DNA of 64,000 nt from an uncultured Eubacterium sp. (GTDB lineage Bacteria > Bacillota > Clostridia > Lachnospirales > Lachnospiraceae): positions 1 through 64,000 of the forward strand of contig CAMWXD010000006.1 of the NCBI GenBank assembly GCA_947178105.1, read 5' to 3'. The notes under the pieces are model-generated. The model was not told the DNA's origin, did not search any database, and saw nothing but the letters and a program-made list of their open reading frames with translations. A program made the translations under genes and the position numbers. Of this stretch, positions 35,853 through 44,414 are shown in pieces (within the stretch, counting starts at the first letter, position 1; every line of letters begins with the position of its first letter).

Positions 35853-35876
35853 ATTCATCCCTCAGCTTTCTATCAA

Positions 35877-36575
35877 TTAATTGCTGTTTTCCGGCTTTTC
35901 CAAAATCTTTATTTTGATTTCTCCTTTGATTTCTCCTCCATCTGCCTTTGCAATCACCGCTTTTGACGCAGCTTGGTAAAACAGCGAATGCCCGACCATT
36001 CCCGGTATCCGGTCTAAAGCTGCGCAAAGCGCCTCTACATCGTCTATATCATGGAACTTTGCCTCCAGCAGATAATTTCCATCCTCACTGACCAGGATTC
36101 CTGCTTTGCCGTCCGAACGCCGCTCCGTGACCTGTGCGCCCATCTGCACCAGGCATTTCTTTACATAGCTGACAGATGCACGAAGCACCTCTACGGTTAC
36201 CGGATAAGCAAAGGACAGCCGTTCCCTGCACTTTCCTTCATCCGCCAGCAGCACATACTCCTTTGCCATAGCAGCAACCAGCTTTTCCCTCGTGTGAATC
36301 CCGCCGCAGCTTTTCAAAGCGTTTAACTGCATATCCAGCTCATCGCACCCGTCAAATGCCAGATCCAGCGTATCCGTCATTTCCAGCGGCAGCACCGGGA
36401 TATGGTGCTCCATACACAGCCGGAGCGTATCCTGTGACGGTGTGACTGCCTGTATTTTTTTCTTGTTTTTTTCGATCTCACCGATCAGGAGGGCGACCGT
36501 AGAGCCGCCTCCCAATCCGATCGTCATTCCGTCTTCAATCATTTCCAATGCTTTTTGCGCACATTTCTGCTTCAT
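35877..36575 (-). CDS. rpiA: Ribose-5-phosphate isomerase A
   Basis: 232 residues, near the usual 220-230. Interconverts ribose 5-phosphate and ribulose 5-phosphate. Seen: MTIGLGGGSTVALLIGEI near residue 17, TDTLDLAFDGCDELDMQLN near 67 with the catalytic Asp pair, KSCGGIHTREKLVAAMA near 88 with the active Lys, and GMVGHSLFYQAASKAVIA near 196. Sits between fruA and the oxidoreductase. In this context it may act on a related phosphosugar. The long upstream open frame overlaps fruA and is not used; ATG 36575 has GGAG. Confidence 0.88.
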   Translation of the reverse strand: MKQKCAQKALEMIEDGMTIGLGGGSTVALLIGEIEKNKKKIQAVTPSQDTLRLCMEHHIPVLPLEMTDTLDLAFDGCDELDMQLNALKSCGGIHTREKLVAAMAKEYVLLADEGKCRERLSFAYPVTVEVLRASVSYVKKCLVQMGAQVTERRSDGKAGILVSEDGNYLLEAKFHDIDDVEALCAALDRIPGMVGHSLFYQAASKAVIAKADGGEIKGEIKIKILEKPENSN

Positions 36576-36601
36576 AAAAATCTCCATCCTGCTTTTTGTG
36601 T

Positions 36602-38518
36602 TTACCCATTTTTCAGAGGCTTTTTCAGCACTGCAAGGATCAGGCAGCCAACCACAGATCCAATGAAAATCGCCAGTGCATACATCATCGGGTTTCCGAT
36701 CGTCGGCAGTACAAAAATGCCGCCATGCGGAGCCCGCAGCGTACATCCAAACAGCATGGACAGCCCGCCGGCTGTTGCAGAGCCTGCGATACACGACGGA
36801 ATGACACGAAGCGGGTCATTTGCCGCAAACGGAATCGCCCCTTCCGTAATGAAAGACAGCCCGAGCAGATAGTTTACCATACCGGATTCTCTTTCTTTCT
36901 GCGTAAAACGGTTTTTAAAAAATGTCGTACACAATGCAATCACTATTGGCGGGACCATTCCGCCTGCCATAACCGATGCCATAATCTCAAAATTTCCTTC
37001 TGCAAGCTGGGACGTCCCAAATACATAAGCGGTCTTGTTAAACGGGCCTCCCATGTCGATTGCCTCCATCCCTGCCACTACCATCCCAAGCAGCACTTTA
37101 CTCGTTCCATGCATACTGTTTAACACTCCGGTAAGCCCGTCATTGATCATTCCCATCAGCGGATTAATCAAGGTCGTAACTACCGATCCGGACAAAATCC
37201 CAAATACCGGATAAATAATCATCGGGCGCACACTGTTTAACGACTGCGGAAGCTTTGCAGTCAGCTTTTTCAGCAGCAGCACCAGATATCCAGCAGCAAA
37301 GCCTGCAAACAAAGCCCCTAAAAATCCCGCGTTTACTTCTCCGCCTGCCGGATTTGCAAACGTAGACCCGCTTTTTGCTACAAGCCCTGCTACAAACCCA
37401 ACGGCAAGCCCCGGCCTGTCTGCGATGCTCATTGCAATGTAGCCGGATAATACCGGAAACATCATGCCAAACGAAAACTCACCGACTGTCTTTAAATAGG
37501 CTGCAACAGGCGTATTTTTACCAAAATTGGCAGGGTCAATGCTGTAATCATCCAGTAAAAATGCCAGAGCGATTAATATACCGCCGCCAATTACAAACGG
37601 CAGCATATGCGAGACGCCGTTCATCAGGTTTTTATAAATCCGCCGCCCAACACTCTCTGCTTCGTCCGCATCATCCGCTGCCTGCGCCGCCCCAGAGTGG
37701 TGATATGTAGGCACATTGCCGCTGACCGCCTGATGAATCAGCTCTTCTGCCTTATGGATGCCGTCAGCAACTTTGGTAATAATGACCGGCTTACCGTCAA
37801 ACCTCGCCAGGTCTACCTTTTTATCCGCTGCGATAATAATACATTCCGCATCCGCTACATCCTGTGCCGTCAGTACATTCTTAGCCCCATCTGCACCCTG
37901 CGTCTCTACTTTAATCGAAATCCCAAGCTCCTTGCCTTTCATATCCAGGCTTTCCGCCGCCATAAACGTATGCGCAATCCCGGTCGGGCAGGCTGTAATC
38001 GCAAGTACCCGGTATCCGCCCTTTCCCGCTTCCTGTGCCTTTTTCTCATTCTTTCCGTCCAGCTCATCTTCCTTTTGGTCAATCAGGCCGATAAACTGTT
38101 CTGCGGTTTCCGCTTTCACCAGCGTTTCCTTAAATTCTGTATCCATCAGAATCGTAGACAATTTCGCAAGCGCTTCCAGATGCACATTTGCCCCGGTCTC
38201 CGGCGCGGCAATCATAAAAATCAAATCCGCCGGCTCATCATCCAAAGACTCATAATCCACGCCATCCCTTACTACCATGGCGGCAAGCCCAGCGCGCTTT
38301 ACGGCTGCACATTTCGAATGCGGGATTGCAATTCCTTCCCCGATCCCTGTCGTCCCTTCCTCTTCCCTTGCCAGGACGCCTTTTTTGTACGCTTCCCTGT
38401 CGCTTAAGTTTCCCGACTTTTCCATCAGGCGCGTCATGTAGTCGATCGCCTCCGCCTTAGAAGCAACGCTGGCATTCACATCGATTGCCTGTAAGCTGAG
38501 TAATTCGCTAATCCTCAT
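36602..38518 (-). CDS. fruA: Fructose-specific PTS permease EIIABC
   Basis: 638 residues with three PTS parts in order A-B-C. IIA: residues 1-150 with GIGEGIAIPHSK near 58 (phosphorylated His). IIB: about 170-270 with LAITACPTGIAHTFMAAE (phosphorylated Cys). IIC: from about 300, eight to ten membrane helices starting MNGVSHMLPFVIGGGILIAL and including FAGFAAGYLVLLLKKL. Imports fructose as fructose 1-phosphate. First gene of the operon, with the promoter at 38619-38646 and RpiR upstream. Confidence 0.95.
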   Translation of the reverse strand: MRISELLSLQAIDVNASVASKAEAIDYMTRLMEKSGNLSDREAYKKGVLAREEEGTTGIGEGIAIPHSKCAAVKRAGLAAMVVRDGVDYESLDDEPADLIFMIAAPETGANVHLEALAKLSTILMDTEFKETLVKAETAEQFIGLIDQKEDELDGKNEKKAQEAGKGGYRVLAITACPTGIAHTFMAAESLDMKGKELGISIKVETQGADGAKNVLTAQDVADAECIIIAADKKVDLARFDGKPVIITKVADGIHKAEELIHQAVSGNVPTYHHSGAAQAADDADEAESVGRRIYKNLMNGVSHMLPFVIGGGILIALAFLLDDYSIDPANFGKNTPVAAYLKTVGEFSFGMMFPVLSGYIAMSIADRPGLAVGFVAGLVAKSGSTFANPAGGEVNAGFLGALFAGFAAGYLVLLLKKLTAKLPQSLNSVRPMIIYPVFGILSGSVVTTLINPLMGMINDGLTGVLNSMHGTSKVLLGMVVAGMEAIDMGGPFNKTAYVFGTSQLAEGNFEIMASVMAGGMVPPIVIALCTTFFKNRFTQKERESGMVNYLLGLSFITEGAIPFAANDPLRVIPSCIAGSATAGGLSMLFGCTLRAPHGGIFVLPTIGNPMMYALAIFIGSVVGCLILAVLKKPLKNG

Positions 38519-38618
38519 GCTTATTTCCTCCTCGCTTTTTTCTATTTTTTGTTTTCCTGTTCGATTTTTTCATTTTCTTTTTCAATTTTTATATCGCGAT
38601 ATCAATTTTTGTATCTTA

Positions 38619-38646
38619 AGTATAACACGATATTTATTATTGTCAA
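38619..38646 (-). promoter_or_regulatory. fruA operon promoter
   Basis: On the minus strand TTGACA (38641-38646), 16 bases, TATACT (38619-38624). Transcription would start near 38612, giving a leader of about 95 bases. Confidence 0.75.
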
Positions 38647-38658
38647 TTCAATTTTTGC

Positions 38659-38772
38659 GAAAATAATTTTTTCCACAATTTAAACAATACTAGGCACTTA
38701 TACTCCTGTTTTCAGCAGATAAATTTGTCTATTTTGCCTATACAATGCTGGCATAATCAAAATAATTATTTT
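38659..38772. promoter_or_regulatory. Two palindromes, candidate RpiR operators
   Basis: GAAAATAATTTTTTC at 38659-38673 lies 13 bases upstream of the fruA -35 box, and a perfect 14-bp palindrome AAAATAATTATTTT lies at 38759-38772. Both are of the GAAAA/TTTTC dyad type bound by RpiR/MurR regulators; one is encoded next door. The rest of 38519-38885 is AT-rich without a gene. Confidence 0.5.
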
Positions 38773-38820
38773 CACAGTATCCTGTATTCAGAAATATCGT
38801 GAAAATAGCACACCACATAC

Positions 38821-38857
38821 AAAAAGGCAGCTATAAACCATTCCGTTTATAACTGCC
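38821..38857 (-). terminator. Terminator behind the RpiR gene
   Basis: GGCAGCTATAAAC (38826-38838) pairs with GTTTATAACTGCC (38845-38857), with one mismatch, and a T5 run follows on the minus strand. It isolates the regulator from fruA. Confidence 0.75.
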
Positions 38858-38885
38858 TGTATCATCTGCTTGCGGCACCATCCTC

Positions 38886-39737
38886 TCACAGCTTTTCATC
38901 CGCAATCAGGCTCTCACACCGGCTCATGCGGTCATAGCTGCGTTCCTGCCCTACAGTGAGAAACAAATAAAGCACCTCGATGACTGTCATCGCCGATACT
39001 CTCGAAAAGCAAATTTCATTCGAAAACAGCCGCTCCCTTGTTGCTGTCTGGATATGATAGTCCACACATTTTCCTACTGTAGAATTCGGATTATTCGTAA
39101 TGCCGACCGTAACTACATTATTTTCCTTTGCCTGCTGCACCATCTTTACGACCTGCCTTGACTCCCCGGAATTGGAAATAGCAATCATGATATCGTCCCT
39201 GCCCAGAGATAACGAAAACGCAAGCTGTGTCTCCCAAATCGTCCCGGCTGCCGCTTTAATGCCGATCTCATTGAATTTAAACGCGCCGTCTAACGCAACT
39301 GGTATCGTATTCCCTACCGCCACAAACTGGACAATCCTTGCTGATTTTATGTAATCCAATATCGTATTAAGCTGTTTTTCATCGATCAGCGATATCGTCT
39401 GGCGGATTTCCTCGATTTTATTTGCCAAGATATTCTGTAAAGACTGCCCGATCTGAGACCTGGAAATATGGTTGGAAACAGGCATCCCCGTCCCGCTGTC
39501 GGCAATCTCTTTCGCCAGCATAATCTTGAGCTGATGAAAGCCGTCCACCCCGCATTTACGGCAAAACCTGGACACTGTCGCTACGCTTGTCCCGCAGGCA
39601 TCCGCCAGTTCGCCAATCGTCATATTAATCACCTGCGTGTGGTCTTTGATAATATAGTTTGCAATCTTTTTTTCCTGCTCAAAAAAGCTTTGATATAAAA
39701 TATGGATCGTATCCATGACCGTCTGCTGTTTTTCCAT
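38886..39737 (-). CDS. RpiR/MurR-family regulator of the fructose operon
   Basis: 283 residues. N-terminal HTH_6 domain: EKKIANYIIKDHTQVINMTI, then the HTH ELADACGTSVATVSRFCRKCG near residue 44. C-terminal SIS domain: VQFVAVGNTIPVALDGAFKF near 136, IMIAISNSGESRQVVKMV near 180 with the SGES sugar-phosphate loop. Such regulators sense phosphosugars; fructose 1-phosphate or a pentose phosphate are natural guesses with rpiA in the operon. Lies upstream of fruA on the same strand, with its own terminator. Confidence 0.88.
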   Translation of the reverse strand: MEKQQTVMDTIHILYQSFFEQEKKIANYIIKDHTQVINMTIGELADACGTSVATVSRFCRKCGVDGFHQLKIMLAKEIADSGTGMPVSNHISRSQIGQSLQNILANKIEEIRQTISLIDEKQLNTILDYIKSARIVQFVAVGNTIPVALDGAFKFNEIGIKAAAGTIWETQLAFSLSLGRDDIMIAISNSGESRQVVKMVQQAKENNVVTVGITNNPNSTVGKCVDYHIQTATRERLFSNEICFSRVSAMTVIEVLYLFLTVGQERSYDRMSRCESLIADEKL

Positions 39738-39775
39738 CGTATTCCTCCTGCACGAAACTTTTTTTCATGCATTTA

Positions 39776-40411
39776 TCATAACGAATTTTCAGTAATTGTC
39801 AATACCTCGCGAAAAAACTCCAGCATCCCATCTACGTCCCGCATCCATTCCGTATCTGACAGGTCATTAAAATATTTCCCTGTCCGTACGTCCACCGACA
39901 GGCAGTCAAGCGGATACCCCTGCTCTAAGATCCCATCCCGGTGCGGCTTGTCCGTAAGTAAAAACTCCCTGCTTTGCATAGAATCCGTCATCGCCTCATA
40001 ACGATGCTGTGCATCCAAAACAAAACAGACCGCATTTCGATACCTGGCTCTTAATCCCCCATACTGCGACGCCAGCCCTGCATAGTATACAAGCATTTCC
40101 TGATCCGTCAGGTGTTTCCCATGTACCCTGCGCACATGGACGCCAGGCTGTATTTCATCCGGAACATTGTCAAAATACAACCCGGTATCACACGAAAACA
40201 CTGGTATCTGAAATGCCTTGTAATAAGCCTCCGCTTTTTTCCTCGCATTCTCCAGCGGCGTGCGCCCGTTTTCACATACGTTCGGGGTCTCCATGCCAAG
40301 ATCTTGCAGTCCAATACATTCTATTTTTTCAGACAGGCTGCTCAGCCTTTTTTTCATATCAGACAATTTCGCCTGATTGCCTGTTCCGTATAATATTTTC
40401 ATCTTTCCCAT
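39776..40411 (-). CDS. RdgB/HAM1-family non-canonical NTP pyrophosphatase
   Basis: 211 residues. Start MKILYGTGNQAKLSDMKKRL carries the family's substrate-binding GTGNxxK. ENGRTPLENARKKAEAYY near residue 47 and VFSCDTGLYFDNVP near 70, with the catalytic Asp, follow; PGVHVRRVHGKHLTD replaces the usual SARY/G segment. It hydrolyses dITP/XTP-like nucleotides to clean the pool. The sequence is more divergent than a core RdgB, so it may have another substrate. It lies 38 bases from the RpiR gene. Confidence 0.78.
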   Translation of the reverse strand: MGKMKILYGTGNQAKLSDMKKRLSSLSEKIECIGLQDLGMETPNVCENGRTPLENARKKAEAYYKAFQIPVFSCDTGLYFDNVPDEIQPGVHVRRVHGKHLTDQEMLVYYAGLASQYGGLRARYRNAVCFVLDAQHRYEAMTDSMQSREFLLTDKPHRDGILEQGYPLDCLSVDVRTGKYFNDLSDTEWMRDVDGMLEFFREVLTITENSL

Positions 40412-40627
40412 TTTCTGATTCTCCTGACTGCCGGCTTATCTTCTCTTTCCATCATACACGAATACAGAAAAAAAGCAATGCTGTCTATTGTTTTTTTACA
40501 GTGTTGTAGTAAAATGAAAACCGTACAGGCAAGCCGCGCCATTTCCATGGATTTTTGCGTATCCAAAGTTTGTCTGCGATACTTGCAACAGAACAACTGT
40601 TCTTAGATTCAGAAAGGAAGAAGCCTT

Positions 40628-41803
40628 ATGTTTACCAAAAACAATACCTTTGACCAGATCATGCATACCGAGCCTATCCAAAAAGCGATCGGAAACCTGT
40701 TTCCATCCTGCTGGACGCAGCAAATCCTCCCGCGGTACGCTGCGCATACGATGCAGCAAATCGAATCCGAAGTCCAGATGGAATGGGGCGTTCCGTTTTT
40801 CTCAGACGCCTTTGTAGAAAGCGCCAATATCCTTATGGACACCGTGCAAAACGAGCGCTTTGTTTTTATCCCGCTCTGGCAGGAACCGGAAATTAGCGCC
40901 GCATCCGACAGCCTCGCGCCATGGATTCCCGACTCAGATCAAAACGATACGCGCCATGTATGGCTGTTTACCGGAAACCCCCAAAAAGACCTTACCGCGT
41001 TTGCACATACTTCCGGCAGCGGCTCCGTCCCACCCTACCCGTCCCATGCGGTACCTGACGGCAAATACGATAAGACTTCCGTACGCCCTGCCGTCATTAT
41101 CTGTCCTGGCGGCGGATATGAGATGCTTTCCACGTATTCCGAGGGCATCCAGCTTGCCCAGCGGATGGAACGCGACGGCGGATACAAGGCATTTGTGCTG
41201 AACTACCGAATCGCGCCGCATTCCTATCCTCTCCCGCAGACAGACCTTGCACTGGCAATTATGCATGTCCGCATTCACGCCGCACAGTACCGGATTGACC
41301 CAAACCGCATCCTTATTATCGGTTCCAGCGCCGGAGGCCACCTGTGCGCCAGCGAAGCCGCGCTGCATGAAACATTAAAGCAGGAAGCCCTCTCCCGGCT
41401 GCGCCAGGGCGCCGCATCTTCTGACATCCTGAAAACATATGAAAGCGTGTCTGCGCGCCCGGACGGCATCGGGCTTTTATATCCTGTGGTCAGCTTTTTA
41501 TCCGAGTACCACGAAGGCAGCTACTTAAACCTTACAAACGACAAACCAGGGCTGCGGGAAGCGCTCTCTGTAGAAAAGCATATCACCTCCGATTATCCTG
41601 CCACCTATGCTTTTGCAAACAAAGACGACGATTGCGTGCCTGCCAGCAATACAACACGCCTGGAGCAAGCGCTGGCAAAAGCCGGCGTCGCGCATTTATG
41701 CGAGATCTATCCGACTGGAGGCCATGGGGTCGGGCTTGGTTATGACTGCTCTTGCAGTATGTGGAGTGAGCGGATGCTGGAGTTTTTTGAACAGGTATTT
41801 TAA
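40628..41803 (+). CDS. Alpha/beta hydrolase, carbohydrate-esterase-like
   Basis: 391 residues, no signal peptide. The C-terminal 270 residues form an alpha/beta hydrolase: oxyanion block VIICPGGGYEML near residue 155, nucleophile elbow IIGSSAGGHLCA near 235, acid in AFANKDDDCVP near 330 and His in YPTGGHGVGLG near 365. Similar intracellular enzymes remove acetyl groups from oligosaccharides. The N-terminal 150 residues (MFTKNNTFDQIM onward) are an extension with no motif I know. It ends 41 bases before the restriction gene, which therefore may be read from its promoter. Confidence 0.82.
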   Translation: MFTKNNTFDQIMHTEPIQKAIGNLFPSCWTQQILPRYAAHTMQQIESEVQMEWGVPFFSDAFVESANILMDTVQNERFVFIPLWQEPEISAASDSLAPWIPDSDQNDTRHVWLFTGNPQKDLTAFAHTSGSGSVPPYPSHAVPDGKYDKTSVRPAVIICPGGGYEMLSTYSEGIQLAQRMERDGGYKAFVLNYRIAPHSYPLPQTDLALAIMHVRIHAAQYRIDPNRILIIGSSAGGHLCASEAALHETLKQEALSRLRQGAASSDILKTYESVSARPDGIGLLYPVVSFLSEYHEGSYLNLTNDKPGLREALSVEKHITSDYPATYAFANKDDDCVPASNTTRLEQALAKAGVAHLCEIYPTGGHGVGLGYDCSCSMWSERMLEFFEQVF

Positions 41804-41844
41804 AAAATGCAAAGAAGATTTTACGAAAAGGAGATTTTTATGAT

Positions 41845-42396
41845 ATGGCTTACTACGACCAGCAACATCGCGAAAAAATAACTTATTTTAATTCCATGTG
41901 GTCAAAGCTTGATGGAATTGAAAAACTTGCACGTATTTACAAAATAAACGATATTGCACAAGATAATAACCTAAAGCTGCTGCAAACCCTTGTACTTTTT
42001 GATTTTCAGAACCAGCCAGGACGCGAAGGCAGCGACGCAATCGACCGTTATGGCAACGCATGGGAATTAAAAACTGTAAATATTGATCTTACAAGCAGTT
42101 TTTCAACGAACCATCACACAAACTTAGAAAGAATCGCTGTGTTCCGTCAAGAACGCTGGTTATTTAGTACTTACCGGGGAATTTCTTTGCAAGAGGTTTA
42201 TGCCGTTAGTCCTGCCGCCCTTGAACAATATTTCACGAAATGGGAAGAAGCCATACGAGAGAAGATGGCGGAGAACAATAAAAACGTACACTTGAATAAT
42301 CCTAAAATCCCCTTAAAGTATGTGCATCAAGTTGGTATAAAGGTTTATCCTGTTGACAGTCCAATTGACCCCGCCAAGGTATTACAGGTTTTGTAA
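41845..42396 (+). CDS. PvuII-like type II restriction endonuclease
   Basis: 183 residues. From memory the match to R.PvuII (157 residues, cuts CAGCTG) is close and collinear: DIAQDNNLKLLQTLV, QPGREGSDAIDRYGNAWELK, TVNIDLTSSFSTNHHTN, FSTYRGIS, and NPKIPLKYV. The catalytic triad corresponds to D64, E74 and K76; the paired His that read the site in PvuII are present in STNHHTN. Thus likely active with the same or a similar site. It has extra residues at both ends. The gene runs toward its methylase and overlaps it by 15 bases. The ribosome site is also well placed for an out-of-frame ATG at 41840. Confidence 0.92.
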   Translation: MAYYDQQHREKITYFNSMWSKLDGIEKLARIYKINDIAQDNNLKLLQTLVLFDFQNQPGREGSDAIDRYGNAWELKTVNIDLTSSFSTNHHTNLERIAVFRQERWLFSTYRGISLQEVYAVSPAALEQYFTKWEEAIREKMAENNKNVHLNNPKIPLKYVHQVGIKVYPVDSPIDPAKVLQVL

Positions 42397-43359
42397 TATT
42401 TCCATTTGCTGTAGCGTCGGTATTACAATATCTTTGCCGGAAAGAATTTCCGTGTAATACCGATGCGCCTGTTCTTCATTTTCAGCAAACCGGAACACGC
42501 TGTTTGCTACATAATCCATACTCAAATCAATGCTTAACCATTTACGCCCTAACTCTTCCGCGACTTTGCCTGTTGTATTACTGCCGCTGAAAATATCAAC
42601 AACAAAGTCGTCATGATCGGTCAGCATTTTGATAAAAAATTCGGGCAGCTTTGCGGGGAACCGCGCCGGATGGCCTTTCATCCCTATTGCTTTACAATAT
42701 CGTAAATATTGACTATTACTTTCACTGTTACTAATCTGCAAGAGGTTAGAAGGAATTGCACCGCCATTATCTTTTGCCCATGACTTCATGCCCATCACAT
42801 GGCCTGACGGACGGACTGTTCCCTCTTCTTTCACAAAACTCCTTGGATTATGAATAAGGCTTTTCATCCTTGAAGAATAAGGTACCAATACTTTTCTAAT
42901 ATCTGCTTTTGGTAAATTACTTTTTGAAAACCACCAAACTGTATTGACCGACGTTTTGCAGCGCATTTTTCTCTTATTCACCCATTCAATAGGAGTGGGA
43001 AGTGCAGACGGATTATGCCAATACATATCCTGCGCTAAGTGATAACCTATTTCATCACACATTTTGAGCATAAAACGAAAAGGATAAAGCGCTTTCACAG
43101 GATGTCCTTTCTGATATGCCCCACCAAGATCGATCACAAAAGACCCTGTTTCTTTTAACTTGACATATGCTTCTCTGCCAAACTGTAACAGCCAATCTAC
43201 ATATTCATCCTGTCCTACTTCTCCATAACTTTTATGCCGCTGTAAGCTGAACGGCGGTGAAGTCATAATCAAATCAACGCTGCTGTCATCAAGCGTGCCC
43301 AATACCTCAAGGCTATCACCTTGCATACATGTTCCCAATTGTGTCCTATATCCTGCCAT
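42382..43359 (-). CDS. PvuII-like N4-cytosine DNA methyltransferase
   Basis: 325 residues, beta-class amino-MTase: catalytic motif IV TSPPFSLQR at residue 33 comes first, AdoMet motif I DIFSGSNTTGKVAEEL near 254 last, the order of M.PvuII. It protects the host by methylating the inner C of the site. Transcribed with the small HTH gene, four bases behind it, and converging on the endonuclease. In the PvuII system R and M are divergent with a C gene; here the order is different. The overlap of R and M ends at 42382-42396 makes antisense transcription likely. Confidence 0.92.
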   Translation of the reverse strand: MAGYRTQLGTCMQGDSLEVLGTLDDSSVDLIMTSPPFSLQRHKSYGEVGQDEYVDWLLQFGREAYVKLKETGSFVIDLGGAYQKGHPVKALYPFRFMLKMCDEIGYHLAQDMYWHNPSALPTPIEWVNKRKMRCKTSVNTVWWFSKSNLPKADIRKVLVPYSSRMKSLIHNPRSFVKEEGTVRPSGHVMGMKSWAKDNGGAIPSNLLQISNSESNSQYLRYCKAIGMKGHPARFPAKLPEFFIKMLTDHDDFVVDIFSGSNTTGKVAEELGRKWLSIDLSMDYVANSVFRFAENEEQAHRYYTEILSGKDIVIPTLQQMEILQNL

Positions 43360-43363
43360 ATGA

Positions 43364-43567
43364 TCACCTTTCTATATGTTCGATCACGCTTTCAACATTA
43401 CTATCCAAACAAGAACAAATACGATCGATAATATTCATTGAAACCTGTTCTCCGCGAGCCATCTTATCCATTGTTGATTTTGAAATTCCTGTTGCCTGCA
43501 TCAGTTGCTTTTTTGTCATATCCTTATCAATCAGGAGTTTCCAAAGCGGTTTATAAGAAAACGCCAT
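43364..43567 (-). CDS. Small XRE/Cro-type HTH regulator of the R-M system
   Basis: 67 residues with one HTH: MTKKQLMQATGISKSTMDKM near residue 17, then ARGEQVSMNIIDRICSCL. It takes the place of a controller (C) protein, but precedes the methylase, not the endonuclease. The ATG at 43567 follows AAAGGTGG by eight bases; a GTG at 43579 is less likely. The HTH gene and the methylase gene are four bases apart. It probably represses its own promoter through the dyad at 43606-43625 and so sets methylase level. Confidence 0.85.
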   Translation of the reverse strand: MAFSYKPLWKLLIDKDMTKKQLMQATGISKSTMDKMARGEQVSMNIIDRICSCLDSNVESVIEHIER

Positions 43568-43592
43568 CGTTTGCACCACCTTTCAATATGGA

Positions 43593-43625
43593 ATGTTACA
43601 ACAAAAGTATTGTAAAGTCAATACT
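43593..43625 (-). promoter_or_regulatory. HTH-methylase promoter with dyad operator
   Basis: Minus strand: TTGACT (43616-43621), 17 bases, TAACAT (43593-43598). The inverted repeat AGTATTG-6-CAATACT (43606-43612 and 43619-43625) covers the -35 box, so a bound HTH dimer would block the promoter. 43626-43844 shows nothing more. Confidence 0.65.
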
Positions 43626-43844
43626 ATTTCATTTAGAATTCAAAAATAATTGTCAGATCAAACACTCCATAGCATCTAGAAAGCATTTCACAGCAAACAG
43701 AATGAGTTCTCTGCACAGAATGTCCACAAATAATAACAGGAATTGGATTGGAACTGATCTTGGCAGGAGTTATTGAGCCGCTATTTGACATATCTCTATA
43801 CACTTTTCATCAGAGTACAGGTAAGTTGTTTCGAGGACAGTTTT

Positions 43845-44414
43845 TTAGATATTTTTCAGTTTCTGAAACGTTCCAAATATCATTTCATACGTATTTTCAC
43901 GATTAATATCCACTAAAGGGCAAACTTTACATACGATCCGGTTTACACCCCAATGCTTTCTTGATACCTCTTCTGGCATTTCTGCAACTAATATCTCATC
44001 TTCCAATTCATCATACTCCACATCATATAACGGTTCCGTAAAATGCCAATAACTTGCAGGCGATACCCCTGGAGAAAAATCCCTTATATTTTCATATTCA
44101 AATTTCGCAAGTTCTATCATAGGCTCTTCATAAGCATCTGAATATAACACAATTTCCAAAACATAGATCGGGCCATTCCGCCATCCATTCTTAAGCTTTC
44201 GATCCTTTGTATCTTGGAAAAGCAAAAACAACTGGTTTATATTCCATCCCCAATAATCCGTATCTGACTTATATCTTAAAAATTTAGGAGACATAATTTC
44301 AAACTCTTCTGTCTCCTCCGTCAACACTTTACTGTATTCAATTAACTTTGCAACATTTTCATGCGTTTTATTAACTATCTCAAACGCGCGATAAATATTT
44401 TTACCTATATTCAT
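43845..44414 (-). CDS. Hypothetical protein, 189 residues, partner of the nuclease-like gene
   Basis: An acidic soluble protein. Visible: IYRAFEIVNKTHENVAKLIE helix at the start, YKSDTDYWGWNINQLFLLF near residue 48, PIYVLEIVLYSDAYEEP near 81, YWHFTEPLYDVEYDELEDE near 121 and a C-terminal KVCPLVDINRENTYEMIF. No motif known to me. The start overlaps the end of the upstream nuclease-like gene by 14 bases, so the two are translationally coupled. Lies beside the PvuII-like R-M genes, same strand as the methylase. Function unknown; a defence role is a guess from place. Confidence 0.75.
   Translation of the reverse strand: MNIGKNIYRAFEIVNKTHENVAKLIEYSKVLTEETEEFEIMSPKFLRYKSDTDYWGWNINQLFLLFQDTKDRKLKNGWRNGPIYVLEIVLYSDAYEEPMIELAKFEYENIRDFSPGVSPASYWHFTEPLYDVEYDELEDEILVAEMPEEVSRKHWGVNRIVCKVCPLVDINRENTYEMIFGTFQKLKNI

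Noticed and set aside
36576-36794. N-terminal extension of rpiA into fruA
   Set aside because: Overlaps fruA coding in another frame and is not RpiA-like; the ATG at 36575 has its own ribosome site.
43364-43567. HTH gene as antitoxin
   Set aside because: No toxin partner; four bases from the methylase, which points to R-M control.
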